From NCBI GenBank assembly GCA_001574975.1, contig KQ965737.1:660288-724287 (forward strand): a DNA stretch of 64,000 nucleotides. The letters are read 5' to 3'. Positions 32,335 to 43,900 of this stretch are shown one piece after another. Both the position numbers and the translations under genes were made by a program. Numbering within the stretch: position 1 is the first letter of the stretch; each line of letters starts with the position of its first letter. The stretch is from Gonapodya prolifera JEL478. Lineage: Eukaryota; Monoblepharomycota; Monoblepharidomycetes; Monoblepharidales; Gonapodyaceae. The notes beneath the pieces are model-generated. The model did no database searches and was not told the origin of the DNA. It saw only the letters and a program-made list of their open reading frames with translations.

Positions 32335-33389
32335 CTATTGCCAGTTCCACCACGCCGGTCTGAGCGTGCCGTTTGCAGAGTCGTGCGCAAACTGTTTGGC
32401 TTCGATGGCGTTTTCCTTCCAGCCCCAGAAGCGCACTTGGGACAGGGGGATGGTGGTGAAAGTGCAAAGGTGCAAAGAAAGGTGGATGTAAGGAAGTGCA
32501 AACAGGTAAAAGTGGAAAAGGGGAAAAGGAAGATGGAACAACGTAAGCGACGAGAAAGAGAAAAAGAGGGCCAAGGAGACGCACTGAGCGAGTTTATGTA
32601 GATTGCAGCGAATCCGAGTGTCGCGTACATGGGCACCTGGAGGAGGGCGGCTCGGCCTACGAATCGGGGGTGGCCAGAGGGGCGATAGCGTTCTGTGCAG
32701 TATGGAGAGAGATAGCGTGGCGTGGATGGGAATGGGGGTGGGAGGTGGGAGGTGGGTGAGTGGATCGGTTTGATTGATTACTATCACACCTAGGCCTCGG
32801 GTTCGCTCCGCTAGGGACATTCCGCTTCGCGGTGTATTCGCCTCCGGCGGACTCCTCGGTCAGCGCTTCGCGCTTAGGCCTCGGGCTCTCTCCTCCGGCC
32901 TTGATAGGCCTCCAACGGTCGCGACTCACAACTCCGGCCTGCTCGCTGTGCTCGCAGGCCTCCGTTGCTCGACCCAAGGGACTCACCCAAGAGGAAGAAC
33001 GCCGACGGGAACCCAGCCGCGATTGCGCCGAACGCTAGGTAGTCGGACGCTCTGAGGTAGCGCACGACTGTGATGGGGTCTGGCTCGGCCGTGACGAATG
33101 GGTAAGGGGTGTTTTTGGGGAGGTTGCTGTGGGAGGGGTGGTTTCAGTTTCGCGGGAGAACGGAGAGTGGGGAGGGGAAGGGATGGAAGGCAGTGTGATA
33201 GAGAGGACGAATGAGGGGGGAATTGCGCGGAAAAAGCGAGGGATGGGAGAGTGCGAGGAGAGTCGGAGTGGGTGAGTGAGTGAGAGCAGGGGACGCGGGT
33301 GTGGCAGTAGCGTGCGAGGGAGAGTGGAGATGCGGGTGAGCGTAGACGGGATGCGCGCGCGAGGAGCAGACTCACGACACGAAAGGCAT
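32335..33389 (-). CDS. Complex I 21-kDa subunit, NUXM-type
   Basis: Four exons give a small membrane protein. MPFVS is joined to NLPKNTPYPFVTAEPDPITV and VRYLRASDYLAFGAIAAGFP, SAFFLLG. After a 350-nt intron comes VPMYATLGFAAIYINSLM, then RFWGWKENAIEAKQFAHDSA, ending RPAWWNWQ. The VxRYxRxSDY block and the RFWGWxENA block are those of the fungal and plant NADH-ubiquinone oxidoreductase 21-kDa subunit, which has two short membrane segments. The product here stops soon after RFWGW, so it lacks the C-terminal extension of the Neurospora protein. The second intron carries the GC-rich intronic repeat. Coding strand and exon borders are well supported by clean GTGAGT donors. Confidence 0.8.
32637..32986 (-). 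repeat. Introner-like repeat filling intron 2 of the NUXM gene
   Basis: This 350-nt intron begins GTGAGTCCCTTGGGTCGAGC and ends in a pyrimidine tract and CCAG. Its first 195 nt, read on the gene's sense strand, hold tandem copies of a GC-rich unit containing GAGGCCTAAGCGC, GCTGACCGAGG, CCGCCGGAGGCGAA and GCGAAGCGGAATG. The same unit recurs in three other long introns of the window, always in the sense orientation. Confidence 0.7.
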
Positions 33390-33650
33390 TGCAGTATGCA
33401 GGCAGGGAAGCAGACGCACAAGAAATGTGGCAGCGAGTGGCCAGCTTAACGACCACAGCAGCACTCGCTCAAATTCCAACTCACCCTGCAGACGCGGACA
33501 CGCCACTCGCACCTTCCACCACGAGTCTCTAAGTCTTGGCACAGCAGACCACTATCGCTGCGCTTTCCGCTCGATTCCACTGGAGTGTGACCATCATTCG
33601 GCGGGCTTCGTCTGACTCCAGTAGTCTGGGCGGACCCGAGCACCCTTATG

Positions 33651-35552
33651 TTGTGTAGCACTGCTTTGCCCTCCATCCAGCAAGAGATTGCTGCGAAAGT
33701 GAGCCTCTGCGACGGACTGCTTCCGGATGGTTGGCCCATCCACCGCGCACAGATTGCGCATCGACGACTTTCAGCGGCATCGGCAACCTCAAACGATGTC
33801 CATTTGCGGCGAGGTAGACATGCAAGCTCATCTGCTTCACATTCTAGATGGACTGAATCTCTTCTCCAAAGCTTTCTGACTCCGACATCAAACTATTGGT
33901 CAAAAAGATTTGGTGGTTGTCCAAAGAGTGTGGTACAGCGGTCAAGAGGTGACGTAAATGGATGTCTTTTCTATCGCATGTTTGCTTGCTAAAGATGAGA
34001 AGCCGGCGATCATCATCGACAAGGGAATAAAGCAGCGAAAATATGACCTCCGGAGCCTTGCCAGGACGAACGCCGGCGGTCCAGAGAGGCCAGGTAGGAA
34101 GATGTTGGTGAAGAAAGCGAGCTGTTTTGAATTGCTTCTCCCATATTGAAGGCGGCTCAGGAACTGAAACGGGAAGGGAAAACCAGTTCAAAATTGTCGC
34201 GTTCTACGGTCACAAGGGTGGGGTTGGCAAAACTACAACCACTCACAGCGTAGCTTGGGCCCTCGCCATGCATGGGAAAGCTGTGGTGTTGGTGGACATG
34301 GATGCGCAGTGCAATCTCACCCAATTAAGTGTTGGAGGTGACGTGGAAAGGGCGGGAGTTGATGTATGGGATCAGTTTGAGCGTGACTACCCAACAACCG
34401 GTCTTTCTGCCCTCAACAATTTGCGTCGTGCTGGGGATGGAGGCACTCCTCAGGCACCCGATCTCATAGAGATTGCCCCCCATGGTGAGTTTCCCTGCAA
34501 TGATGCTCAGCTTGCTGATCTGCATCCAGGGTTTAACCTATTTCGAACATTGTTTAGACATCAAAATTACCCTCAGGAGGGAGACTGTATTTCCTTCGCG
34601 GAGACAATGAACTTACTACGATGGATGACAATATCATAAGGGCCAAGAGTGGTGGAAACGAGGATGATCTCCTGCGCGACACCCCCGGTGCAATCTACCA
34701 CTTGTGCCTTCTTACGGCACAGCAATACAAAGCTGACTTTGTGCTTCTGGATCTGAGCCCGTCCAATGGCGCTCTAAACAGATTTGCGCTATCACAGAGC
34801 GACTACTTCTTGGTACCTTGCGCTCCAGACTACTTCTCAAGGCATGCAATCTCCTCACTCCTCGGGTGAGTGGTCGACACATTCTTCCCGGTCAGTTAAT
34901 GAGGTCAAACCAACGTCCTACACCTTCCTAGGTATTTTAGCGCGTGGCAGTGGGAGGTGACGTCTGTCATGGAGTGGCGCACATCATCCGGGGAAAGAAT
35001 TCTGGCTAACTCTGAGCACTTCCAATGTTATTTTGGTACACCTTGTAATGTGGCTTCACGGGACATATAGATCCTGTTAGGCAACCTGTGGCAAAGTTTG
35101 TAGGTGACGATATCAACAGGTTTGATCACCTGAAAAGGGGAATGCCCAGTTTCGCAATCACCTATGCAATCCGTACTGTTGGAGAAAGGCTGGAGGAACT
35201 CACAAGGAAGCTTCCAAGATCATGGCGTCTTACAGGCACTCAGTACAACAGTGTGATGGTCCCGCCGGATGAACGCAGGGATCATCAGGTCAACCGTGGA
35301 ACCATAGCCATCGTGTCTTCCTATGGTCACCTCGTCGCAATGTCCCAGCGGAACTCCGTGCCAGTTGGTTACCTTACCAAGAATGAGTTGTGGAAGTACA
35401 AATTTGACGATGATAAGGGTGCTTGGGAGGAAGTTTACTTGGTGCTTGAGCTATTTGACCAATGTAGCAGTATGAGCAGCAGTGGAGAGCGGTTAAAGAG
35501 ATTCAACGGGACGGTAGAAACATTAAGTAGAGATAATGACACACCTCCGTAA
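33651..35552 (+). CDS. ParA/MinD-like P-loop ATPase of bacterial type
   Basis: The centre of the gene is a clear ParA-superfamily domain: FYGHKGGVGKTTTTHSVAWA (deviant Walker A), AVVLVDMDAQCNLTQLS (switch I), then after an intron ADFVLLDLSPSNGALNRFAL (Walker B) and DYFLVPCAPDYFSRHAISSL. The C-terminal part has KFVGDDINRFDHLKRGMPSF and GTIAIVSSYGHLVAMSQRNS. The N-terminal 120 residues, with KPAIIIDKGIKQRKYDL, match nothing I know. An intron at about 34866-34931 (joining SSLLG to YFSAWQWEV) shows a eukaryotic nuclear gene, not contamination. Eukaryotic cytosolic members (NUBP1/2) lack this arrangement, and the Walker A and switch regions look like plasmid- or phage-type ParA, so transfer from bacteria is likely. 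Frames do not join cleanly at 33840-33950 and 35000-35090, so the gene may be damaged or its introns misread. Confidence 0.7.
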
Positions 35553-35799
35553 GCTCCTAACCCCGCCACGGTGACTGTAAGCGTTCCACTCGACGGAGCC
35601 CATTCGGTTTGACTCCGCAGCCTTTCCCAGTGGAGGGGCGCTCAGGCCCGGTCACGTAGTTTCGAGAAGACGAGGGCAGATTTACGGAGCGAGCGAGTGT
35701 GTGTGGGATGCGATACATTTGGTGGTGGCAAAAAGTGTGGAAGGCAATCAGGGATGACAAGTGGGCAGCGACTGTCCGCAGCCTCGATCGCACACACCA

Positions 35800-38700
35800 A
35801 TGCCATCGCAGCCCGCAGACCCGCCGCACGCACCCGCGCAGCCGCAGCCGCACACGCCGCCGGCATCATCACTGGACTCGCGGTCATACTTCGAGCGCAA
35901 CAACCTCAACAGGATTCTCGAGGCGATCGTCGCGGGTCTCTCCTTCAACCAGCCTAGCGACCCCCTGGCGTACATCGAGGAGTGCGTCGCGCATGTCAGG
36001 AAACTCACGTTCTCCGATCCAGGCGCGGTCATCCCATGGGACTTGTTCATGACACACGAGGGCACACTTGCGGGAGACAGAACGAAGCGACTGGCCGAGC
36101 GACAGAAAGTGTCCGCGCCGGTCTACGGGCCCGTGCAGTTCGAAAAGCCAACGAAACCGCCAAAGGCGTCCTCGCTCGACCCATACAAGTCCCTTCCCCC
36201 AATCCCCTCCGCCTCTTCCAAAGACACCCCCACCCCCTCGGCACCCGCACCTTCCATCACGTCCAAAGAACCCCTCCCCGCAATTGCCGCAGTCGACCCT
36301 GCGATCCTCTCCCGCCCCGCATGGTCCCACATCGTGTTCGTTCTGGGCGGACCCGGATCGGGCAAGGGCACCGTGTGTGCAAGGCTCAAGGACGAGTTTG
36401 GCTACGTCCACCTCTCTGCGGGTGATCTGCTACGTGCAGAAGTTGCAAAGGGGACCGACAGCGGGAAGGAGCTCGATATACTCATGAAGGAGGGCAAGAT
36501 CGTGCCTGCCGTGAGTGCTCGTTCCTCCGTGTCTCTCCTCTTTGGCGGTCTCACGTGTGTCCTTGCTCATTTGCATCTGTCTTTGTCTCGCGCTCCTGCT
36601 CTTGTTCTGTTCGGCGGATCTGGACTTGTCTCTTTCTGATCATACCTGGGCCTATACTCTTCCGTGACCGTACTCTCCTGTCGTATCGTCATTCGGCTTT
36701 CTTTTGTGTCACTCGTGCAACCATGCCCCATCTCCCCATGACTCTCCTTGGTGTCTCTCGTGTCGCCTTTTGCTCTTTGCTGTGCTCTCCTCTACTCTGC
36801 CTTTGAACTCTTCACTCAACAATCTTCGCCGGCCACAATCTTCCCATTCCCTTCCCACCTTTCCCCATCTCTGCTCGTGAAACTTCACCTAAACTGCCGA
36901 ACTACCAACTGCCAACTGCCGACCTCACCTCAGGCAACAACACTCCGCCTCATGCGCGCCGCAATGGAATCCGCACCGGCCTCCGCTGCGGGCTTCCTCA
37001 TCGACGGGTTCCCGCGCCAGATGGACCAGGCACTCGAGTTTGAGGAAAAGGTCTGTTTTGTATCAGCTTGTTGCTCGTTGTGCGCTAAAGCTGTTGCGGT
37101 GCTCGTGGTGTTTGTGCTTGTGTGATGTGCGGCATATGGCAGATCGGTTTTCGTGGATGACGGTGTCTGGAAAAAACACTCTTTCTTTTCTTTCTTGCTC
37201 TTCTTGCTTCTCCACGTTCTTCTCTGTTTCTTCTCACCACTCTTTTCAATTTAAACCACATCTGTCTGCACTTTCGTCCCTCATTCTTTCCATCACCGCC
37301 CCGCCCTCCCTCTACCCTGCCTCCCACCACCCACCCTTCAGATTGTACCCTGCCAATTCGCCCTTTGCTTCGAATGCCCGCTTTCCGTCCTGGAACAGCG
37401 CCTCCTCAAACGGGGCGAAACGTCAGGCCGCGCAGACGACAATGCCGAGACCATCGCGAAGCGGTTCAGGACCTTCGAGGAGGCCAGCAGGCCCGTCATT
37501 GACTATTTTGAGAGTAAGGGGAGGGTCGTCAAGGTGCGCGCTTCTGTTGGTTTGGGGAGTCGCTTGGCCACCACATTGAGCCTCTTCCGCCAACGCGTGC
37601 CGCACCCTCCTCCCCCTCCTCCGCGCCCACTCCCAGATCTCCTCCGTCCCACCCCCGGGGCACGTATACCAAACGACGCGGTCCCACTTCATCGCACACG
37701 GAGCCGTGCCGATCCCACCCCTGACCAACCCCAACATCATTCTCGTCCTCGGCGGGCCCGGCTCGGGCAAGGGCACGCAGTGCGCGCGGCTAGCCGAGTC
37801 ATTCGACGTGGCGCACCTGAGTACGGGCGATTTGCTCAGGGCGGAGGTCGCGAGCGGGTCAACAATGGGGAGGGAGTTGCAGGAGACCATGAGTAAAGGG
37901 GGGTTGGTGCCCACGGTGGGTTTTATGACACAGTGGTGGTTGTTGGAGAAGGGTTCTGACAAGTGAATGTGGACAAGGCCGTCGTCCTGCGCCTGCTCAA
38001 GCGCGCCATGGTGGAGCGCGAGGACGCGTTGGGCTTCTTGGTGGATGGGTTTCCGCGGTGAGTCTTTTGGTCCGTTTTGCTTGAGCCCTTCCTGCAGTAT
38101 CACACAACACCCCACACCCCACGCTCGCCCGCCACCCTCCCTCAGGGCGCTGGACCAGGCGCAGGAATTCGAATCCGTGGTGTGTGTGCTTTGTGGCTCT
38201 CCCCACTCTCCTCGTCCATCCTAAGATCACACCATCCCGCCCCGCGCCACCATACACATTCCACTTAGATCGGCACGGTCCGTACGTGCCTCTACTTCGA
38301 ATGCGGGCTCGAAACGCTCGAAGCGCGCCTCGTGGAGCGCGGCAAGACGAGCGGACGGGCTGACGATAATGTGGAGACGATTCGGTTGGTGCGTTTGCGG
38401 GACTTGGGGAGGGGGTGGTTTTGGTGGTGGTGACTCGTGCGGGTTTTGACTCGTGATGGTTTTGGGGTGCGACAGAGGTTCAAGACGTTCCAGGAGCAGT
38501 CCATGCCCGTGGTGGAGTACTTTGAAAAGATGGACAAAGTCGTCAAGGTGAGTCCTCCCCCTGTCGTTGCGGCAAGTCCTCGTCATCCACATCTCCGCCG
38601 TGCCGTCGTAGATCTCGTCAGAAGCGCCCGTCGACGAAGTGTACGAAAACGCGCGAAAGCATTTCGAAAGCGCGCTCACGTTGCCGTTCCAGGACGCGAA

Positions 38701-39568
38701 TATCGTGTTCGTACTAGGAGGGCCAGGTGTGTTTTTTGGTCTCTTTTTTTTTGGCGACAGTGCTCGGTCTGACCAGAGCCGCGCTGACGCCTGCCTTTCT
38801 TCCATCCCTCCATTCCCACCTCACTCCTGGTGAATAGGATCCGGTAAGGGAACACAGTGCGACAAGATTGTTGACACACTAGGTTTTGCACACTTGTCGA
38901 CGGGGGACCTCTTGCGCGCAGAAGTCGCGGGAGGAAGCCCGTTAGGGAAAGAGATCGAGGCAGTCATGAAGGAGGGCAAGAGTGAGCGATCTTGCTGCAG
39001 TTCTTCCCTACGTTACTCTAACATAAACCCCATATGAAAGTGGTGGACCTCGCCCTTACGAAGCGGCTCCTCCTCGGCGCCATGAAAGCCGCGCAAGAAA
39101 GCGGCGCGCGGGGGTTCCTCGTAGATGGGTTCCCGCGCACGGTGGAGCAGGCGCAGGTGTTTGAGAAGACCATCGGACGACCAAAGATGGTACTGTTCTT
39201 CGAAGTGCCAGAAGACGTGCTCGTGCAGAGGCTGCTGAAGCGGGGCGAGACGAGCGGGCGTGCGGATGATAATCTGGAGAGGTGCGTGTCGAGGGCGTTC
39301 GGGGAGTTGGTGATCAAAGATGGTGACGTTATTGGGCATCACACAGCATCAAGAAACGAATCGAGATGTTCGTGCAAGCATCGCTACCCGTCGTGCAGCA
39401 CTACGAGGTGGAGGGCAAGACGAGCAAGGTGGGCGGTGTGTGCGGTGTTGTGATTTGCGTGGGGCCAACCGTGGGTCCGAACAGGTACCAGCGACGGGGA
39501 CCATCGAGGAGATCACCCAAGCGACGTTGAAGGCGTTTGAGGATGTGGGGATTGGGAAGGCTCATTGA
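35800..39568 (+). CDS. Triple-domain adenylate kinase with N-terminal dimerisation motif (AK5-like)
   Basis: The N terminus holds a RIIa/Dpy-30-like segment, [20 protein letters not shown] then [17 protein letters not shown], as in animal AK5. A proline-rich linker follows, then three successive kinase domains. Each has its own P-loop: [16 protein letters not shown] (about 36335), [16 protein letters not shown] (about 37745) and [16 protein letters not shown] (across an intron at about 38730-38836). Each also has an NMP-binding AGDLLRAEV or TGDLLRAEV, an FPR motif ([29 protein letters not shown]) and a lid [11 protein letters not shown]. These short-lid kinases interconvert ATP, AMP and ADP. 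AK5 has two domains; three is unusual. The end reads EDVGIGKAH. The first two domains are broken by long pyrimidine-rich introns (about 36510-36930 and 37048-37340). A flagellar location is plausible from the N-terminal motif but unproven. Confidence 0.88.
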
Positions 39569-39660
39569 GAGTGTATATACATATTGTTTATAACTAATGA
39601 CTCCAAAAAGTTCGGGCAGAAGTCCTGCTGTGGCCAACGTTTCTCTCAGACAGCAATTCA

Positions 39661-40807
39661 ATGCCCGTCACGCTCATTTCATCCGCGCCGTTCCAAGACG
39701 GTGAATCCATCGCATCCGATTCGGCCGAAGATGCGGCCCCGTTCCACCTTGCCAACGTTCGCTGTCGGTTCGGGCCTAGTCTGGCACCAGTCGGATTGGA
39801 GGGAGACGGGAAGCTCTGGGTGACAGCAGAGTGAGTCTTCGCCTTAAGTTATGGTAGTGGGATCGGCAACGATGAGAAAAACTCGGTTCCAGCGCCCTGG
39901 TGTGGTTCTCTCCATCAGGATGTCGCGGTGTCTCCATCCCTCTCTCCAACCTCGCTGTGTACGCCAAGTCGCGGTCTCCGACCGTGCTCCGTGACCTTCC
40001 CGAACTGTTCCCACCATGCGTGTACTGCCAGCTGGAGGACGGCAAGGTCACCGACGAGCACGGTGTGGACGTCGAGGAAGCGAAGGCGGCCCTGGCGGAG
40101 GGATGGAAGGCCGAGCTGGTACTATCGCGAAAGAGAGAAGAGGAGGAGGAGCGGGCGGCGAATGGCGAGGGGGGGCATGCCAATGGGAATGGGAATACCG
40201 GTGGTGATGGCGATGAGGAGTGGGAGGATGTCGAGCCCGAGGGAGGTGAAGATGACTCGGAGGATGATGGGTTCGAGAAGGTACTGGAGATTCGTCTGGC
40301 GCCTGGGGATACGAGTCAGCGTGAGTTGTCCGTTGCACTTGTAATCCCGGGTTTGTGTTTTCACCGAACGTCGTTCAAGTCGATGGATTCTGGCAAGCCC
40401 TATCCTCGGCAGCTTCTGCACATCAATCTTCCTCCGGAGGTAACGCCATGGATGACGAGGACCCAGGTGACGCGTTCATTTCCGCAGACGACCCGGCATT
40501 CGCGGAAATGGATCCCAGCGAATGGTTTTTCACCGCTGAAGGTGCCGAGAGACTGACCGAGGAAGGAAGACGGAGACTCGAGGAGATGGAGGAGGCGCTC
40601 GAGGTGAGTTGGTTTACTCCTTCCCGTCATACCTTTTGTTTGACAAATCCAATATCATGCTTACTCCAATAGCCGCAACCGACTGCCCGTTTTCATCCGT
40701 ACGCGGCGCGCCGTGGTCGTCGAGGTGGAAGTGCACGGGGTGAGGGGTCTGATAGTCACGACAACAGTGCTGCACCCGGTGGAGATGATGCCATGGAGGA
40801 AGAATGA
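39661..40807 (+). CDS. CLNS1A: pICln, methylosome assembly chaperone
   Basis: The PH-like domain starts MPVTLISSAPFQDGESIASD and shows KLWVTAESALVWFSPSGCRG (across an intron), VSIPLSNLAVYAKSRS, then PPCVYCQLEDGK. A long acidic insert (DEEWEDVEPEGGEDDSEDD) separates it from LEIRLAPGDTSQ and the C-terminal helix part, PSEWFFTAEGAERLTEEGR, RRLEEMEEALE. It ends acidic in DDAMEEE. pICln holds Sm proteins for PRMT5 methylation and snRNP assembly. The lower-case pattern of PH fold, acidic loop and FFTAEGAERLT helix fits the family. Neighbours are not functionally linked. Confidence 0.83.
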
Positions 40808-40918
40808 GCACCCTCTAGCAGTATATTTAAGCGCCCGACTCGATAATAAAGGCTCCCTTTGAGATCACCAGCTGAGTCAGAGCGAGAGCCGTCACCACAG
40901 TCGTCACTTCGTGCCAGT

Positions 40919-43900
40919 ATGGGCACTCCCACCGCGCCTCCAGAAACGGCTGGGCAAGAGCCCGCGGTCGCATCAGAAGCTGCTGCTGGAAGCTCGATGG
41001 AGCCACGTCCTCTGGAAAATGGGGGTGATGCTTCCCAACCCCCACGATCTTCGAATCAGGAAGAAACGTTCACTCGACCCGCATCGATGGTCTTTTCCCC
41101 CCAACAATCTTTGGCAACGTCTTCGAGTAGCTTTTCTCCCCGCCCATCATTGTCGAAGGACCGCTCGGCCAGTGGGCTGAAGGCTCGCCACCTCGTTACG
41201 TTCTCTGGCGCAGAAGTCGTTGGAGTCGGGGCATCAACAGATGAAGAAGGAGAAGACGAAGGGTCGGGACCCTCTTCTGCTCGAAGACAAAGGCCAGGGC
41301 ATTCACCACGTCTCTCCAACACCTTACGGCTCTCTGCTGACCGTATTTCATCTTCCCTGGGCTCCTCACACCCTTCCATCTCACCCAGACACTCTTATTC
41401 GCTCAGTGGAGGTGGACGCTTTAGAAACCCGCCACTTCTTCTGGACATCACCTCTGCAATTAGGGGTGCTGCGGGCTCTGGTCATGGAAATTTCCACGAC
41501 TCTTTGACGTCATCCGACCGGTCATCACCGCGTTCCCCAGAGTCGCCCAGAGGCCGCAATGGTGAACCGGAGTTTACGGGCTCTGCTCTGCGCCGACCTA
41601 TTGCGTCCCGCCACACCTCAAACACCCCGCGCACTTCGATGCTTCGTCGCACCTCCGAGCCGGCGCTCTCTCTACCTTTACGTGCGTCAGTAGAGAGCTC
41701 TCTCGGTGCACTATCTCCCCGAGCTCCCTCACCAATCAGCCCAATGCGACCTCAAAACGAACCGCTCCTTTTGGCTCGTGAATCCATGGCGTCAGAGGCC
41801 TCCTCGGGAAAGCGTGCGTCGGCTGCTCGAAATCATCCACGATATCCTTCGCGTGGTCCACTTCATCCACTTACGATATTCAATACGATGAGGCGACATT
41901 TTCGTGATGCTCTTGCCCCAGTACTGCCAAAGAAGACACCATTCGATTTCGATTTCCGGGTGACAGCTCGTCCGTTTATTGATGCGTTCCAATATGTGTT
42001 CGTTGGGAAGCAGCCTAAAAAGGAGCGAAAGCTGGAACCTCGGAGGATTTTCGTGAACGTTGAACCGGACGGAGAGTGGGCGGATGGAAGAGGTGGTGTG
42101 AAACAACGGTACCCGGGCAACGCTGTCCATACAGCCAAATACTCCATTGTAACCTTTTTGCCCAAGGTATGTCCTTGATGACACCAATCTTCCAATTTTG
42201 TTAAAACTCACAACCCCTAAAATGTCAAAAGAACTTGTTGGAACAATTTCGTGGTTTGGCGAACTTTTACTTTCTCGCTCTTATCATCCTGCAAACGACC
42301 CCTGAGTTCGCTGTTGTGAATCCCATCATAACTGCATTGCCACTGCTGTTCATCATATGCGTCACTGGTGTGTGGCAATATTCTTGTGCGATCACGATAC
42401 TCCGCGCTAATTCAACCTTGCAGCTGTGAAAGATGGCATCGAAGATTATAATCGTCACATCCAGGACAAACGTCTCAACGAGACCCGGACGCTGACACTG
42501 TACTCAACGAATGCAGTGGAGTTCACTCGTCCCACCGTCGCCGGTGAACCAACAACTATTGAAGAAGTGAAGGTTGATCCACTGTTCAAACCTCCTCCGG
42601 CTCGGTATTCTTCTACTCTGGTGGCTGACCAAGCGGAATCTCATCGGGGTCAGCAAGATCGGCCACCACCTGCCATGTACACAAACCACAATGTTCCTCT
42701 TGTGCGCACAGTGGGATGGGCAGATCTTAACCCGATAATATGGCTTGAGAATATAGTTTGGTTCTTTGCGTACATTGTGTGGTTTTTGTGGAGCGAAGTT
42801 CTCTATTTTTGGCAGCTTTGGCGATCACACAAGGAGAACGTTGGAGGCTCCCAACAGACTTTAAACACTTCTGGGCTACAATCTCAAGCGAATTCCTCCC
42901 AGTTAGACACGGATCAATCAAAAGACGTTGCCCCAAACGATGGTGGAGGTGATATGAACGGCTCCTCCCAAATACCGGAAACTGGCGACCCTCAACCGAC
43001 GGAACTTGAAGATGAGACTGACGAAAAAAGGTCGATGGATGGTTGGGGCTGGGCGGAGACAATGTGGCAAGATGTTCGAGGTGAGATTCCATCTTGCGTG
43101 GAGGATGAGGTCGCTTGATTTACAATATATCCACCATTCCAGTTGGTGATTTTGTGCTGCTGAGAAATAATCAACAAATCCCCGCTGACATTCTTATACT
43201 CGGGAGCAGTGAACCAGAGGGGGCATGTTATCTTGGTGAGCTCACCTTTGGCCATTCCACTCGAATCCGAGGCTTGTCATAACAAAGAATTTTCTGCAGA
43301 AACCAAGAATTTGGACGGTGAAACGAATCTTAAAATCCGCCGTGCTCCACTGTTAGCTCTCAACTCCCCTATTCATTCGGCGGAATCGTGCTTGAATGTC
43401 AAACTGCGAGTCGACGTCGAAGCTCCTTCTGTGAACATGTACTCGGTAACTGGCTCGTTGGAATGCGAAGGCGAGGCTTTTGAAGTGGATACTTTCGAAA
43501 GTGATCAACCGACCCACGATAGTGACTCGCCACGTCCTCCTAAATTCGACCCCGTAGGGTGGAAGAGAGGAAAAAGTCTGGACTTAGATCGTCGAGGAGT
43601 GAGACCTACCGCGTCAACTCGCGGCAACGCAATTCGGAGCCAACATTTGAAAGCTCTTTCGACTGGTTCACGCGCTCTATTCCTACAGCCGCCCCAACGT
43701 CGGGAGATGAAAAATGACTCGATTTCATCTTCTCCGGCAGAAACAGAAATGGCTGCTGTGCTCGATGTTCCCAAGGAGCGCAAGGGAAGCGTCACTGCGT
43801 CGCCCACTGTTCTTGTTCCTGTATCGAAAACTGGTTTCAATTTGAATAACGTTCTTTTGAGAGGATGCTTTTTGCGAAACACTGGATGGGTGGTTGGGGT

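Noticed and set aside
32236-32820. Long overlapping ORFs on both strands around 32.2-32.8 kb
   Set aside because: They are shadows of the NUXM 3' exons and of low-complexity intron sequence; only the spliced minus-strand frame has family motifs.
33651-35552. Bacterial contamination as the source of the ParA-like gene
   Set aside because: It sits between fungal-type genes and carries an in-core GT-AG intron with the local style of splice sites.
36510-37340. Separate small genes between the first and second adenylate kinase domains
   Set aside because: The stretches are pyrimidine-rich introns whose removal restores a continuous kinase domain.
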